64,000 bases of DNA from Vibrio cortegadensis (GTDB lineage: Bacteria > Pseudomonadota > Gammaproteobacteria > Enterobacterales > Vibrionaceae), in the NCBI RefSeq assembly GCF_024347395.1, contig NZ_AP025472.1, forward strand, positions 2,170,001 through 2,234,000. The letters run 5' to 3'. The position numbers were made by a program, and so were the translations under genes. Positions 9,090 to 16,527 of this stretch are shown piece after piece; the stretch's first letter is position 1; each line of letters opens with the position of its first letter. The notes under the pieces are model-generated. The model worked only from the letters and a program-made list of their open reading frames with translations, was not told where the DNA came from and searched no databases.

Positions 9090-9338
9090 ATGGATTGCAG
9101 ACTCGGATGTGGCGCTTGTTGTATCGCCCCTAGCATATCTTCTTCTATACCAGGGATGGAAAAAGGAAAGCCGGCAGGAGTTCGTTGTATTCAACTTAAC
9201 GATGACAACTTGTGCAAACTCTTTGGTAAGCCGGAACGACCAAAGGTGTGTCACGCTTTTAAAGCTTGTCCGGATGTTTGCGGGAAAACCAATCAACAAG
9301 CGCTAGACAACATCACGGAACTCGAACGAATCACCTAA
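9090..9338 (+). CDS. YkgJ family cysteine-cluster protein
   Basis: An 82-residue protein of the YkgJ/CxxCxxCC family. It shows MDCRLGCGACC at the N-terminus, then CIQLNDDNLCKLFG, RPKVCHAFKACPDVCG, so eight or more cysteines lie in the family order. These clusters are thought to bind zinc or an iron-sulfur centre; no activity is established. The start ATG 9090 follows a plausible promoter (TACTAT in the preceding 40 bases). It is convergent with recR and ends at a shared bidirectional terminator. Confidence 0.88.
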   Translation: MDCRLGCGACCIAPSISSSIPGMEKGKPAGVRCIQLNDDNLCKLFGKPERPKVCHAFKACPDVCGKTNQQALDNITELERIT

Positions 9339-9340
9339 AA

Positions 9341-9371
9341 AAATGCCGCTCTCGTTGAGCGGCATTTTTAG
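9341..9371. terminator. Bidirectional terminator between ykgJ and recR
   Basis: AAATGCCGCTC (9341-9351) and GAGCGGCATTT (9357-9367) make an 11-bp stem with the loop TCGTT. A runs on one side and T runs on the other let it serve both convergent genes. Confidence 0.9.
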
Positions 9372-9967
9372 ATTCGTTGTCGACCCAGTAGCGAATGAGA
9401 CAATGTTGTGCCATCCACCAACTCTAACTCACCACCAACAGGAACACCGTGAGCGATTCGACTTGCGCCAACTTCATGGGCATGGCAAAGCTCAGCAATG
9501 TAGTGAGCCGTCGCTTCCCCTTCAACCGTTGGGTTGGTTGCTAAGATAACTTCTGAGATATCTCCACGACGTAAGCGATAATCCAGCGTATCTAAACCAA
9601 TATCGCTCGGACCAATCCCATCTAATGGAGATAGGTGCCCCATTAAAACAAAAAATCGGCCTGAGAACTGGCCTGTCGCTTCAATGGCTGCGATATCAGC
9701 AGGGCTTTCCACCACACATAACTGTCCATTTTCTTGACGCTTTGGATTCGTACAAATATGGCATGTTTCTTCTTCTGTAAAAGTTCGACACTCATTGCAA
9801 TGCCCTATTTCAGTCATTGCTTGAGAAAGTGCATCCGCGAGTTGCAGACCACCTTTTCTGTCTCGCTGTAACAAATGAAAGGCCATACGTTGTGCCGACT
9901 TGGGACCAACCCCAGGTAGACAGCGTAAGGCCTCCATCAAATGCTCCAGCATATGGCTAGTACGCAT
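9368..9967 (-). CDS. recR: Recombination mediator protein RecR
   Basis: RecR, 199 residues, partners with RecO (and RecF) to load RecA at SSB-coated gaps. Order of parts: helix-hairpin-helix LPGVGPKSAQRMAFHLL (residues 17-33), zinc finger CNECRTFTEEETCHIC (about 57-72), Toprim domain beginning LCVVESPADIAAIE with the downstream acidic DGIGPSD, and a C-terminal Walker-like GEATAHYIAELC region. The length is canonical. It is the last gene of a dnaX-ybaB-recR cluster, the order conserved in E. coli, with a 17-base gap after ybaB, so cotranscription is likely. Confidence 0.97.
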   Translation of the reverse strand: MRTSHMLEHLMEALRCLPGVGPKSAQRMAFHLLQRDRKGGLQLADALSQAMTEIGHCNECRTFTEEETCHICTNPKRQENGQLCVVESPADIAAIEATGQFSGRFFVLMGHLSPLDGIGPSDIGLDTLDYRLRRGDISEVILATNPTVEGEATAHYIAELCHAHEVGASRIAHGVPVGGELELVDGTTLSHSLLGRQRI

Positions 9968-9984
9968 TATTTATATCGTTACTC

Positions 9985-10314
9985 TTAGAATGGCATCTTC
10001 ATGCCTGGTGGTAATTGCATACCGCCAGTTACTGAGCCCATTTTTTCTTTTTGAGTCTCTTCAACGCGACGAGCAGCATCGTTAAATGCAGCAGCAATAA
10101 GATCTTCAAGCATCTCTTTGTCGTCTTCCATCAAGCTTTCGTCGATTTCAACACGGCGAACGCTGTGGCTACCAGTGATAGTAACTTTAACTAGACCAGC
10201 ACCTGACTCGCCTGTTATTTCCATATTTGCAATTTCTTCTTGAAGCTTTTGCATGCGATCTTGCATTTGCTGGGCTTGCTTCATTAGGTTGCCCATACCG
10301 CCTTTACCAAACAT
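9985..10314 (-). CDS. ybaB: YbaB/EbfC nucleoid-associated protein
   Basis: A 109-residue DNA-binding dimer that associates with the nucleoid. The N-terminal MFGKGGMGNLMKQAQQMQ start, the coiled-coil MQDRMQKLQEEIANMEITG, and the central GAGLVKVTITGSHSVRRVEID segment are family hallmarks. The C-terminal GMQLPPGMKMPF tail also fits. It lies between dnaX and recR as in most Gammaproteobacteria. A role in gene regulation or recombination is suggested for homologues but remains loosely defined. Confidence 0.95.
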   Translation of the reverse strand: MFGKGGMGNLMKQAQQMQDRMQKLQEEIANMEITGESGAGLVKVTITGSHSVRRVEIDESLMEDDKEMLEDLIAAAFNDAARRVEETQKEKMGSVTGGMQLPPGMKMPF

Positions 10315-10390
10315 GTTAATCTCTCTGGTTTATTGAGTTATGTTCAAATAGATGGGGTTGAATCATCGACTATTCAACCCGCATTCTGCG

Positions 10391-12673
10391 TTAAATTGGT
10401 CGAACACTATCGCGATCAAGCTCTGCCGCAAAGCGTTTTTCAATAAATTGTACGACTGAATCACTTTCTAAGCTGAGAAATGCTTGTTGAAGCTTCGCTT
10501 GATAGAGTTTTTCGCGTAGTTCCAAAGGTGTTTCACCTTCGTCACTGATCGTCACCGTTAGATGACACTCTTCAGCGTACGCAGTGTTCAGTGCTTGTAG
10601 TAGTTCACTCTGTGCACGATCGGTATTCAAGTGGGCTTGTGTCGCCCTTAAGTGAAGTTCAATCGACGAATCTGTTTTCTTAAATGACGAATTCAATGCG
10701 AGCTGCTCAACCAATTTAGGAATGTTTAACCCTTGAATGGTTGCAGACCAAGCATCTTCCCCCACAGATTCTTGCAGTAATTTTTCCACCATTTCTGGGG
10801 TTTTAATATGCTCTAATGCATTTTTTATCTGAGTCGGTGTAAGCTCTTTTTTCTCTTCAGCCACAATAGGTTTAGATGGACGCCAGCGATATGCTTCATC
10901 ATCTGGTTTTTTATCTGTTTGCGGCGCATGAGTTTGAGAAAGTGGCGACACCAACTCAGAATTACCGTGCTTTTGCGCTACACGGTCTAATACTGACGTT
11001 TTTGCTGATGCCGCTTTAGCCTTTTTTACTGGAGAACCAGACGTTGGCTTGTCGCCGCTTTGATTGCGACGCTGAGAGCGTAACTGATGACGAAGGCTAC
11101 TCACAGGGGACGCAGGCGTATTGCTCGCGGGCGCTTGAACAGGTCGTTCAGCCGGTCTCGTTACAGGCGACTCTTGTGCTGTACCTGAGTTCGCATAGGA
11201 TTCATTCGCATGCTTGCCATCAGAATACGAGCTATCAGGGTACGGACTATTTCCATATTCTGGTGGTACGTTCCCATGATGGTAGTCACTCGGAGGAACA
11301 TCATCATACTGCGGAACCATCTGATCATAATGCGGATCAGAGACAGGGGCTTGCGAAGCTTGATTGTACTGAGCTTGCGATTGCGGCGTTGGCACAGCCT
11401 GTCGTGGACTAGATGGCGCAGGAGTAACAGGAGCTGGCTGATCTTGACCAACAGACTGAGACGGTGCTCTTTGAGAAGCACTCGGCTGAGGCTCAGGTTT
11501 GCTGCGTAGCTCTTGCTGACTTGGCGCAGTTTCCAGTACAGAAGCTGCGGTATTGTCGCTGCTCGTAATAGCACTTGCTTCGACGCTTTGTGCGGGGCGA
11601 AATGCCATCATACGTAAGACAATCATCTCTAACCCAACACGTTCAGTTGGAGAGAGAGGTAAATCCTCACGACCTTTAAGTGCAATCTGATAATAGAGCT
11701 GTACGTCTTGCGGCGTTAAGCTTTTAGCCAACAACTCAATTTTAGCCGCATCAGGTTGGCTTTGATCCAGTGTTGATGGTAAAGCTTGGTACATAGCAAC
11801 ACGGTGCAACTGAGTAGACAACTGGCGCAGTAAGCCATCCCACTCAACACCATTTTCCGCAAGCGTTTGGATACTATCCATTGCCACTTGAGCTTGCTTG
11901 CTGCTAATCGCCTCTAACAAATGGATCGCTTGATCGGTATCAAGCGTACCTAACATATGAGCAACCGTATCAGTGATAATACTGCCATTACCCAAAGCAA
12001 TCGCTTGATCAGTCAAGCTCAACGCATCACGCATACTGCCGTCAGCAGCGTGCGAGATCATGCCTAGAGCACGAGCATCTGCTGTGACTTGCTCTTGTTC
12101 TAAAATTCGGTCTAACTGCTGGTGAATATTATCAACGCTGATTGGCTTCAAATGGAATTGAAGACAACGAGATAAAATCGTCACCGGCAGTTTTTGCGGG
12201 TCTGTGGTCGCAAGAAGGAATTTCACATATTCTGGCGGCTCTTCTAACGTCTTTAAAAGCGCGTTAAAACTGTGCCTTGAGAGCATGTGAACTTCATCGA
12301 TCAGGTAAACCTTAAATCGACCACGAGCCGGTTTATACTGAACGTTGTCGAGTAGTTCTCGAGTATCTTCAACCTTAGTACGAGACGCTGCATCAATCTC
12401 TAATAAATCAACAAATCGCCCTTCATCAATTTCACGGCATGTAGAACATTCACCACAAGGTTCGGAAGTAATTCCCGTTTCACAGTTTAGCCCCTTAGCA
12501 AAGAGGCGACCGATGGAGGTTTTTCCCACACCTCGAGTGCCACTGAACAGGTAAGCATGGTGCAACCTATTCTGGCTAAGTGCGTTCTCCAATGCTGTAA
12601 GAACATGGGCTTGACCAACCACTTCATTAAATTTGGTTGGACGCCATTTTCGCGCTAAGGCAAGATAACTCAT
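10391..12673 (-). CDS. dnaX: DNA polymerase III subunits tau/gamma
   Basis: Tau subunit of the clamp loader, 760 residues, longer than E. coli tau (643) because of a long Pro/Gln/Ser/Tyr-rich linker. The AAA+ ATPase core has Walker A GTRGVGKTS (about residues 45-53), the zinc-binding cysteines CETGITSEPCGECSTC, Walker B LIDEVHML and sensor motif ILSRC. The clamp-loader domain extends to about residue 365; the linker runs to about 615 and contains tyrosine-rich acidic stretches; the C-terminal tau domain follows. An in-frame A-AAA-AAG heptamer at codons 549-551 allows a -1 frameshift that would yield a 552-residue gamma form. It leads the dnaX-ybaB-recR group. Confidence 0.97.
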   Translation of the reverse strand: MSYLALARKWRPTKFNEVVGQAHVLTALENALSQNRLHHAYLFSGTRGVGKTSIGRLFAKGLNCETGITSEPCGECSTCREIDEGRFVDLLEIDAASRTKVEDTRELLDNVQYKPARGRFKVYLIDEVHMLSRHSFNALLKTLEEPPEYVKFLLATTDPQKLPVTILSRCLQFHLKPISVDNIHQQLDRILEQEQVTADARALGMISHAADGSMRDALSLTDQAIALGNGSIITDTVAHMLGTLDTDQAIHLLEAISSKQAQVAMDSIQTLAENGVEWDGLLRQLSTQLHRVAMYQALPSTLDQSQPDAAKIELLAKSLTPQDVQLYYQIALKGREDLPLSPTERVGLEMIVLRMMAFRPAQSVEASAITSSDNTAASVLETAPSQQELRSKPEPQPSASQRAPSQSVGQDQPAPVTPAPSSPRQAVPTPQSQAQYNQASQAPVSDPHYDQMVPQYDDVPPSDYHHGNVPPEYGNSPYPDSSYSDGKHANESYANSGTAQESPVTRPAERPVQAPASNTPASPVSSLRHQLRSQRRNQSGDKPTSGSPVKKAKAASAKTSVLDRVAQKHGNSELVSPLSQTHAPQTDKKPDDEAYRWRPSKPIVAEEKKELTPTQIKNALEHIKTPEMVEKLLQESVGEDAWSATIQGLNIPKLVEQLALNSSFKKTDSSIELHLRATQAHLNTDRAQSELLQALNTAYAEECHLTVTISDEGETPLELREKLYQAKLQQAFLSLESDSVVQFIEKRFAAELDRDSVRPI
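11021..11027 (-). promoter_or_regulatory. Programmed -1 frameshift heptamer in dnaX
   Basis: On the coding strand the heptamer reads A AAA AAG in the zero frame (GTA AAA AAG, residues 549-551). After a -1 slip the ribosome reads AAA AAA GGC TAA, so translation ends one codon later. This is the same heptamer and nearly the same stop geometry as E. coli dnaX, where it makes gamma. I do not see a strong Shine-Dalgarno-like stimulator upstream or a long stem just downstream; a weak CTGG/CCAG hairpin precedes it. Confidence 0.8.
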
Positions 12674-12730
12674 TAACTAATTTCCAACGAATTTGTATAT
12701 AACAACGTTTTCATTCTTACGATTGGCAGA

Positions 12731-13276
12731 TTAATGCCCTTCAAATTCGCAAATGCTGTATACGTTCAGGTCTAAACCTTGAAGGCGCTTCTCACCACCA
12801 ATTTCTGGCAAGTTGATAACAAAAGCAGCATGCTCCACTACACCACCTAATTGGCGGATAAGCTTAGTTGTCGCTTCAATAGTGCCACCAGTCGCCAGCA
12901 GGTCATCAACAACAAGAACTTTATCACCTTCCACAATCGCATCTGTGTGAATTTCTAGTGTATCAACACCATACTCTAGCTCATAAGTTTGCGCGATAGT
13001 GTTGCGAGGCAGTTTTCCAGGTTTACGAACTGGGACAAAACCAACCCCTAATTCTAAAGCAAGAGGAGCACCAAATAGGAACCCACGAGCTTCCGTTCCT
13101 ACCACTTTGGTAAAGCCCATGCCTTGGTATTTTTCTACCAGCAATTGAATTGTTGCGCGGTATGCCGCTGGGTCTTCCATCAAGCTTGTTACATCACGGA
13201 ATAAAATGCCCGCTTTTGGGTAATCTTGGATGCTTTTGATACTTGATTTGATCAGAGAAATTGTTTCTGTAGTCAT
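12731..13276 (-). CDS. apt: Adenine phosphoribosyltransferase
   Basis: Purine-salvage enzyme, 181 residues, converting adenine and PRPP to AMP in the cytosol. The PRPP-binding motif VLVVDDLLATGGT (about residues 121-133) and the adenine-site region GTEARGFLFGAPLAL are intact, and the N-terminal YPKAGILFRDVTSLM is typical. It precedes dnaX on the same strand with a 57-base gap, matching the apt-dnaX order of E. coli. There is no obvious terminator between the two, so readthrough is possible. Confidence 0.97.
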   Translation of the reverse strand: MTTETISLIKSSIKSIQDYPKAGILFRDVTSLMEDPAAYRATIQLLVEKYQGMGFTKVVGTEARGFLFGAPLALELGVGFVPVRKPGKLPRNTIAQTYELEYGVDTLEIHTDAIVEGDKVLVVDDLLATGGTIEATTKLIRQLGGVVEHAAFVINLPEIGGEKRLQGLDLNVYSICEFEGH

Positions 13277-13440
13277 AATAATAAATTTACTTAGATTGGC
13301 TCATTACATCCTAAATATTATTTTTTTATCGCAAGGGGTAAAGAACGGTTAGTTCTCAACAGTTATCAATAAGGCTGAATATTCATAATGCTGAAAAAAC
13401 AAACGCCCACTTCGAAAAGCAGGCACATTTCTACGTAATG

Positions 13441-13812
13441 CTAGTGATTTTCTTGCCGGTTAGCAACTGGCTCGTGCACTGGGATACGAACAAACCAAGT
13501 GATCAGCACCACAAGCATAGCAATCAGGGTAAATTTCACCCAAAGAATCGGGGCAATGAAGATAGAAAAAGAGAAACTCAACAGAATGAGAACCAAACCG
13601 CGCATTTTAACTTTGCTCGTAACAGCGCCGTTTCTTTGCCAGTTTTCTAGAATGGGGCCAAGCGTTTTTTGAGTATGCAACCAGTGATGGAACCGAGGAC
13701 TACTGCGGACAAAGCAAGCACTAGAAAGCAATAAAAAGGGTGTGGTAGGTAAGAGTGGCAGCACGATCCCCACGATACCCAGTAGAAGACTAAGGCCACC
13801 AATCACATTCAA
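13441..13812 (-). CDS. ybaN: YbaN family inner-membrane protein (DUF454)
   Basis: A small multi-spanning inner-membrane protein of the DUF454/YbaN family, about 123-131 residues. The family core LPLLPTTPFLLLSSACF near the N-terminus and the RSSPRFHHWL motif are intact, followed by a second hydrophobic pair (LVLILLSFSFSIFIAPILW, LIAMLVVLITWFV). The only canonical in-frame start is TTG 13812, but the family usually has an extra HL-type stretch before it. Here the residues IISIRHLG lie upstream in the same open frame. An AGGAGG at 13839-13844 is 26 bases from the TTG and only 5 from an ATC codon, so the true start may be non-canonical. Function is unknown. Confidence 0.85.
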   Translation of the reverse strand: MNVIGGLSLLLGIVGIVLPLLPTTPFLLLSSACFVRSSPRFHHWLHTQKTLGPILENWQRNGAVTSKVKMRGLVLILLSFSFSIFIAPILWVKFTLIAMLVVLITWFVRIPVHEPVANRQENH

Positions 13813-13881
13813 TCCTAAATGCCGAATACTGATGATGACCTCCTATCTGCTCAACATGAGCTTAAATTGACGTAGTATCGC

Positions 13882-14016
13882 TTAAAAAACAGCGTAACCA
13901 TTGAATATACGAATCCACGTCAGTGTTGCAGGTAGTGTCGGAATTAGCAATGCTGCCACTAACCCCAAAAAATAAAAAATATTATACGGTTCGTTAAATG
14001 TTTCGTTGTCTGCCAT
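13882..14016 (-). CDS. Putative 44-residue membrane mini-protein
   Basis: A small ORF of 44 codons plus stop: ATG at 14016, TAA at 13882-13884. Translation begins MADNETFNEPYNIFYFLG and ends WIRIFNGYAVF. The start follows a Shine-Dalgarno-like GGAAGAG five bases upstream. Residues 13-32 (IFYFLGLVAALLIPTLPATL) form one probable membrane helix with a short acidic, likely cytoplasmic or periplasmic, N-tail. It lies about 45 bases ahead of the ybaN start region on the same strand, so the two are probably cotranscribed. I recognise no family. A soluble non-coding alternative cannot be excluded, but the Shine-Dalgarno and hydrophobicity favour a real protein. Confidence 0.6.
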   Translation of the reverse strand: MADNETFNEPYNIFYFLGLVAALLIPTLPATLTWIRIFNGYAVF

Positions 14017-14196
14017 GAGCTCTTCCAGATGTAGATGTTTCACTTTCCCACTCAATACCGTTAATCAAAAGTTAATGGGTTGAGTATTAATTGTTTTAGG
14101 TGGCAGACTATACCTGAAAGCAATTAACAGAAAAACCGACGCTATGTAAGGTTATTACTATGTAATATTGCTATTTATGTATCTTGCTATGAAAGA

Positions 14197-15300
14197 CTAT
14201 TGGCTAGAGCCTTGATGAATATCTAAACTAAAGCTGCTTGCGCCCAACTTACTCAATGAGAGCTGGCAGCCAGACTGAATCGGTAAATCCATTGTGATGA
14301 AATTTTTAACGCAATTTTCCCCTAACCGAACTCCCGCGGGAAGGTGCTGACTTACATATCCATTTGACCACTGCCCATCTAAACCCGCAGGTAAGATAGA
14401 CAACGTACCTTGCGATAAATCAGCGACACCAAATAACGCCTCAACCGGTGCGGCACACTCTGAGCAAGCGAGCCCTTTCTCCAGAATCTCTGCCATATCT
14501 TTGAGATCGGCATTGAAGCACTTCAAATTACGTAAGTAATCATCAAAAAGTGCACGAACTAGCAAAGTCGTGGCAACTCCACCCTCCTCTATTGAAGAGG
14601 AATCGACGAGATAAAAAGCAAACTGTCCGTTGATCAACCAAGCATAATCAAAAACCAACGGCATGTTATCGATTGACTGTAATAATCGATAACTGCACTT
14701 CCAGCTGCCTTGAGATGTATCTTTGTCGGGTAACAACGCATGAAGCAAGCTACGAGCCGAGGATGGATTATTCTCTAAATACTCTAAATGCCAATGCAAT
14801 TCTTGATCCGCTGGTATGTCACCACCATCATCCACGCGAAACCATTGGCTGGCAAAATCGCGCTGATCGGCGAGGTGGTTAAACGTATCCTCTAAGGTAT
14901 TTTCAATTGCAGAGGTTAGATGCTCATGGTTATCGATGGGTTTGGGTAAAAAATCTTTAATCCCGAAACGCAATGCTTTGGCAACATCTGACATCTCTTC
15001 TGTTGCAGAAACAACAATCAATGGCAGCGATGGGTACTCTAAACTGACCTCTTCTACAAATTCGATGCCGTCTAATATTGGCATTGAGAGATCACACAGA
15101 ATCAGATCAGGTTCTGAATGTCTTAACTTCTGTAAGCCATCTAAACCATTCTCCGCTTCAATAATTTTGTAGCCCTGAACTTCTAAATACGCTGTTGTGA
15201 TGCGTCGAAAGATAGGGTCATCATCGACCAACATGATCAGTTTTGGGTTGATCGCTTCTTGTGCCGAGGTCATTATGGATCGACTGTGAGTTTTATACAT
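14197..15300 (-). CDS. rssB: RssB-like response regulator with phosphatase-like output domain
   Basis: Response regulator of 367 residues. ATG 15300 is preferred because GAGG lies eight bases upstream; GTG 15315 and ATG 15273 lack such a site. The receiver domain shows the acidic pair in LIMLVDDDP, phosphoacceptor Asp70 in LILCDLSMPILDG, Thr/Ser switch in VVSATEEMSDVAKALR and Lys120 in DFLPKPID. The C-terminal half resembles the degenerate PP2C domain of E. coli RssB, the adaptor that delivers sigma-S to ClpXP. SATEEMSDVAKALRFG parallels SATENMADIAKALRLG of RssB closely. It is divergent from aphB, as in V. cholerae. Adaptor function is inferred from homology. Confidence 0.82.
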   Translation of the reverse strand: MYKTHSRSIMTSAQEAINPKLIMLVDDDPIFRRITTAYLEVQGYKIIEAENGLDGLQKLRHSEPDLILCDLSMPILDGIEFVEEVSLEYPSLPLIVVSATEEMSDVAKALRFGIKDFLPKPIDNHEHLTSAIENTLEDTFNHLADQRDFASQWFRVDDGGDIPADQELHWHLEYLENNPSSARSLLHALLPDKDTSQGSWKCSYRLLQSIDNMPLVFDYAWLINGQFAFYLVDSSSIEEGGVATTLLVRALFDDYLRNLKCFNADLKDMAEILEKGLACSECAAPVEALFGVADLSQGTLSILPAGLDGQWSNGYVSQHLPAGVRLGENCVKNFITMDLPIQSGCQLSLSKLGASSFSLDIHQGSSQ

Positions 15301-15462
15301 AAGCTTGCGCCTCACAATGCTTAGTCAATTAATCATTGTATTTTTTATTATTGTTGTTCAAATACACACTAATATAAAAAGTAGCCTCGAAATGCCATTT
15401 ATACAAATGCGCCACTCGTTATTAGTGATGCATACTATATATATGGATTATTGTAAATGACG

Positions 15463-15472
15463 CAACATGTTG
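15463..15472 (+). promoter_or_regulatory. Palindrome in the rssB-aphB divergent promoter region, possible LysR site
   Basis: CAACATGTTG is a perfect 10-bp palindrome about 75 bases before the aphB start. It is flanked by two imperfect direct repeats, TGACGCAACATG (15459) and TGACGCAAACAT (15476). LysR-type regulators often bind such sites to control themselves and divergent neighbours. The match to an AphB site is not established. Confidence 0.4.
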
Positions 15473-15543
15473 ATGTGACGCAAACATTGATCACGGATTT
15501 GCGTTTAAATTAACTGGATTCGTAACAAAGTGTGTCTGAAAGT

Positions 15544-16419
15544 ATGAAATTAGACGATTTAAACCTATTTCGACTCGTTGTCGAAAATGGAAGCTATACT
15601 GCAACATCGCGTAAAACCATGATTCCTGTTGCAACAATTACCCGACGTATCCAAGCTCTAGAGGATTCTTTAAACTTAAGGCTTTTAAATCGTCACGCTC
15701 GCAAACTCTCATTAACCGAGGCTGGCGAACGTTTTTTCAATGAATGCTCTCCTCTATTGCAGAGTTTAGCCTCAACCACGGAAGAGCTAACGGACGAATG
15801 TCGTGGTGCCTCTGGTAAAATTAAAATATCGGCACCATCAAACTTAACAAAGCGCATGATGATGCCAATGTTTTGTGAGTTCATGAAAAAGTATCCTGAT
15901 ATTAATCTGGAGCTAACCATGAGCAATCAAGCCGATCAGCTCGACCCAACAGAGTGGGATGTTATTTTCCGCGTCGGTCCACAAAGAGATTCGAGCCTGA
16001 TCGCAAGAAAACTGAGTGAAGTAAAAGATATTTTAGTAGCGAGTCCTGACTATTTGGCAGCCCACCCGGCTCCTACGCATGCTGAAGAGCTAACACAACA
16101 TTCATTGTTGAAAGGTCGCCCATTAATCAAATGGCAACTGACAAACTCGAACGGTGAAACCATTGTTAACTGTGAGAAAGGTCGATTCCAAGCCAATGCA
16201 CTGAATGTGATTCGTCATGCTTGTTCTGATGGGCTTGGGATTACGCTGATGCCAGATGTCATGATCAGAGAGTACATTGAAGACGGCAGCCTTGTTCAGA
16301 TCCTTGAGGAGTGGAGTGCAAACTCGCGTGATATCTACATGCTTTACAATCACAAAGATCACCTACCAGAAAAAGTGCGTCTGTTTATCGACTTTATGAT
16401 TGCCTACAGCCTTCATTAA
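15544..16419 (+). CDS. aphB: LysR-type virulence/acid-response regulator AphB
   Basis: LysR-family transcription factor, 291 residues from ATG 15544, the same length as V. cholerae AphB, which activates tcpPH under low oxygen and acid. An in-frame GTG at 15532 would add four residues and is less likely. The N-terminal winged helix-turn-helix runs through KLDDLNLFRLVVENGSYTA and VATITRRIQALED. The linker and effector domain include SAPSNLTKRMMMPMF, with Asn100 where V. cholerae AphB has its studied Asn100. Cys227 in HACSDGLG is a candidate for the redox-sensing cysteine described in V. cholerae, but numbering was not checked. The close similarity across the whole chain supports the name. Confidence 0.92.
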   Translation: MKLDDLNLFRLVVENGSYTATSRKTMIPVATITRRIQALEDSLNLRLLNRHARKLSLTEAGERFFNECSPLLQSLASTTEELTDECRGASGKIKISAPSNLTKRMMMPMFCEFMKKYPDINLELTMSNQADQLDPTEWDVIFRVGPQRDSSLIARKLSEVKDILVASPDYLAAHPAPTHAEELTQHSLLKGRPLIKWQLTNSNGETIVNCEKGRFQANALNVIRHACSDGLGITLMPDVMIREYIEDGSLVQILEEWSANSRDIYMLYNHKDHLPEKVRLFIDFMIAYSLH

Positions 16420-16444
16420 ACGTTGGTTTCCGCGACAATAAAAA

Positions 16445-16476
16445 AACCCAGAGCCTGTTGACTCTGGGTTTTCTTT
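16445..16476. terminator. Bidirectional terminator between aphB and purF
   Basis: AACCCAGAG (16445-16453) pairs with CTCTGGGTT (16462-16470), flanked by an A run on the left and a T run on the right, so it can end both convergent genes. Confidence 0.88.
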
Positions 16477-16527
16477 TTCAACTAGATAACTGAAATTCTT
16501 GAAGAACGAATGTTAAACATCAAGAAT

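Noticed and set aside
11044..11574. Overlapping ORFs on both strands within the dnaX linker
   Set aside because: Explained by the repetitive Pro/Gln/Ser codons of the tau linker; the dnaX frame accounts for the coding signal.
15459..15510. CRP site in the aphB upstream region
   Set aside because: TGTGA and TCAC halves are separated by 12 bases, not six, so it does not fit CRP.
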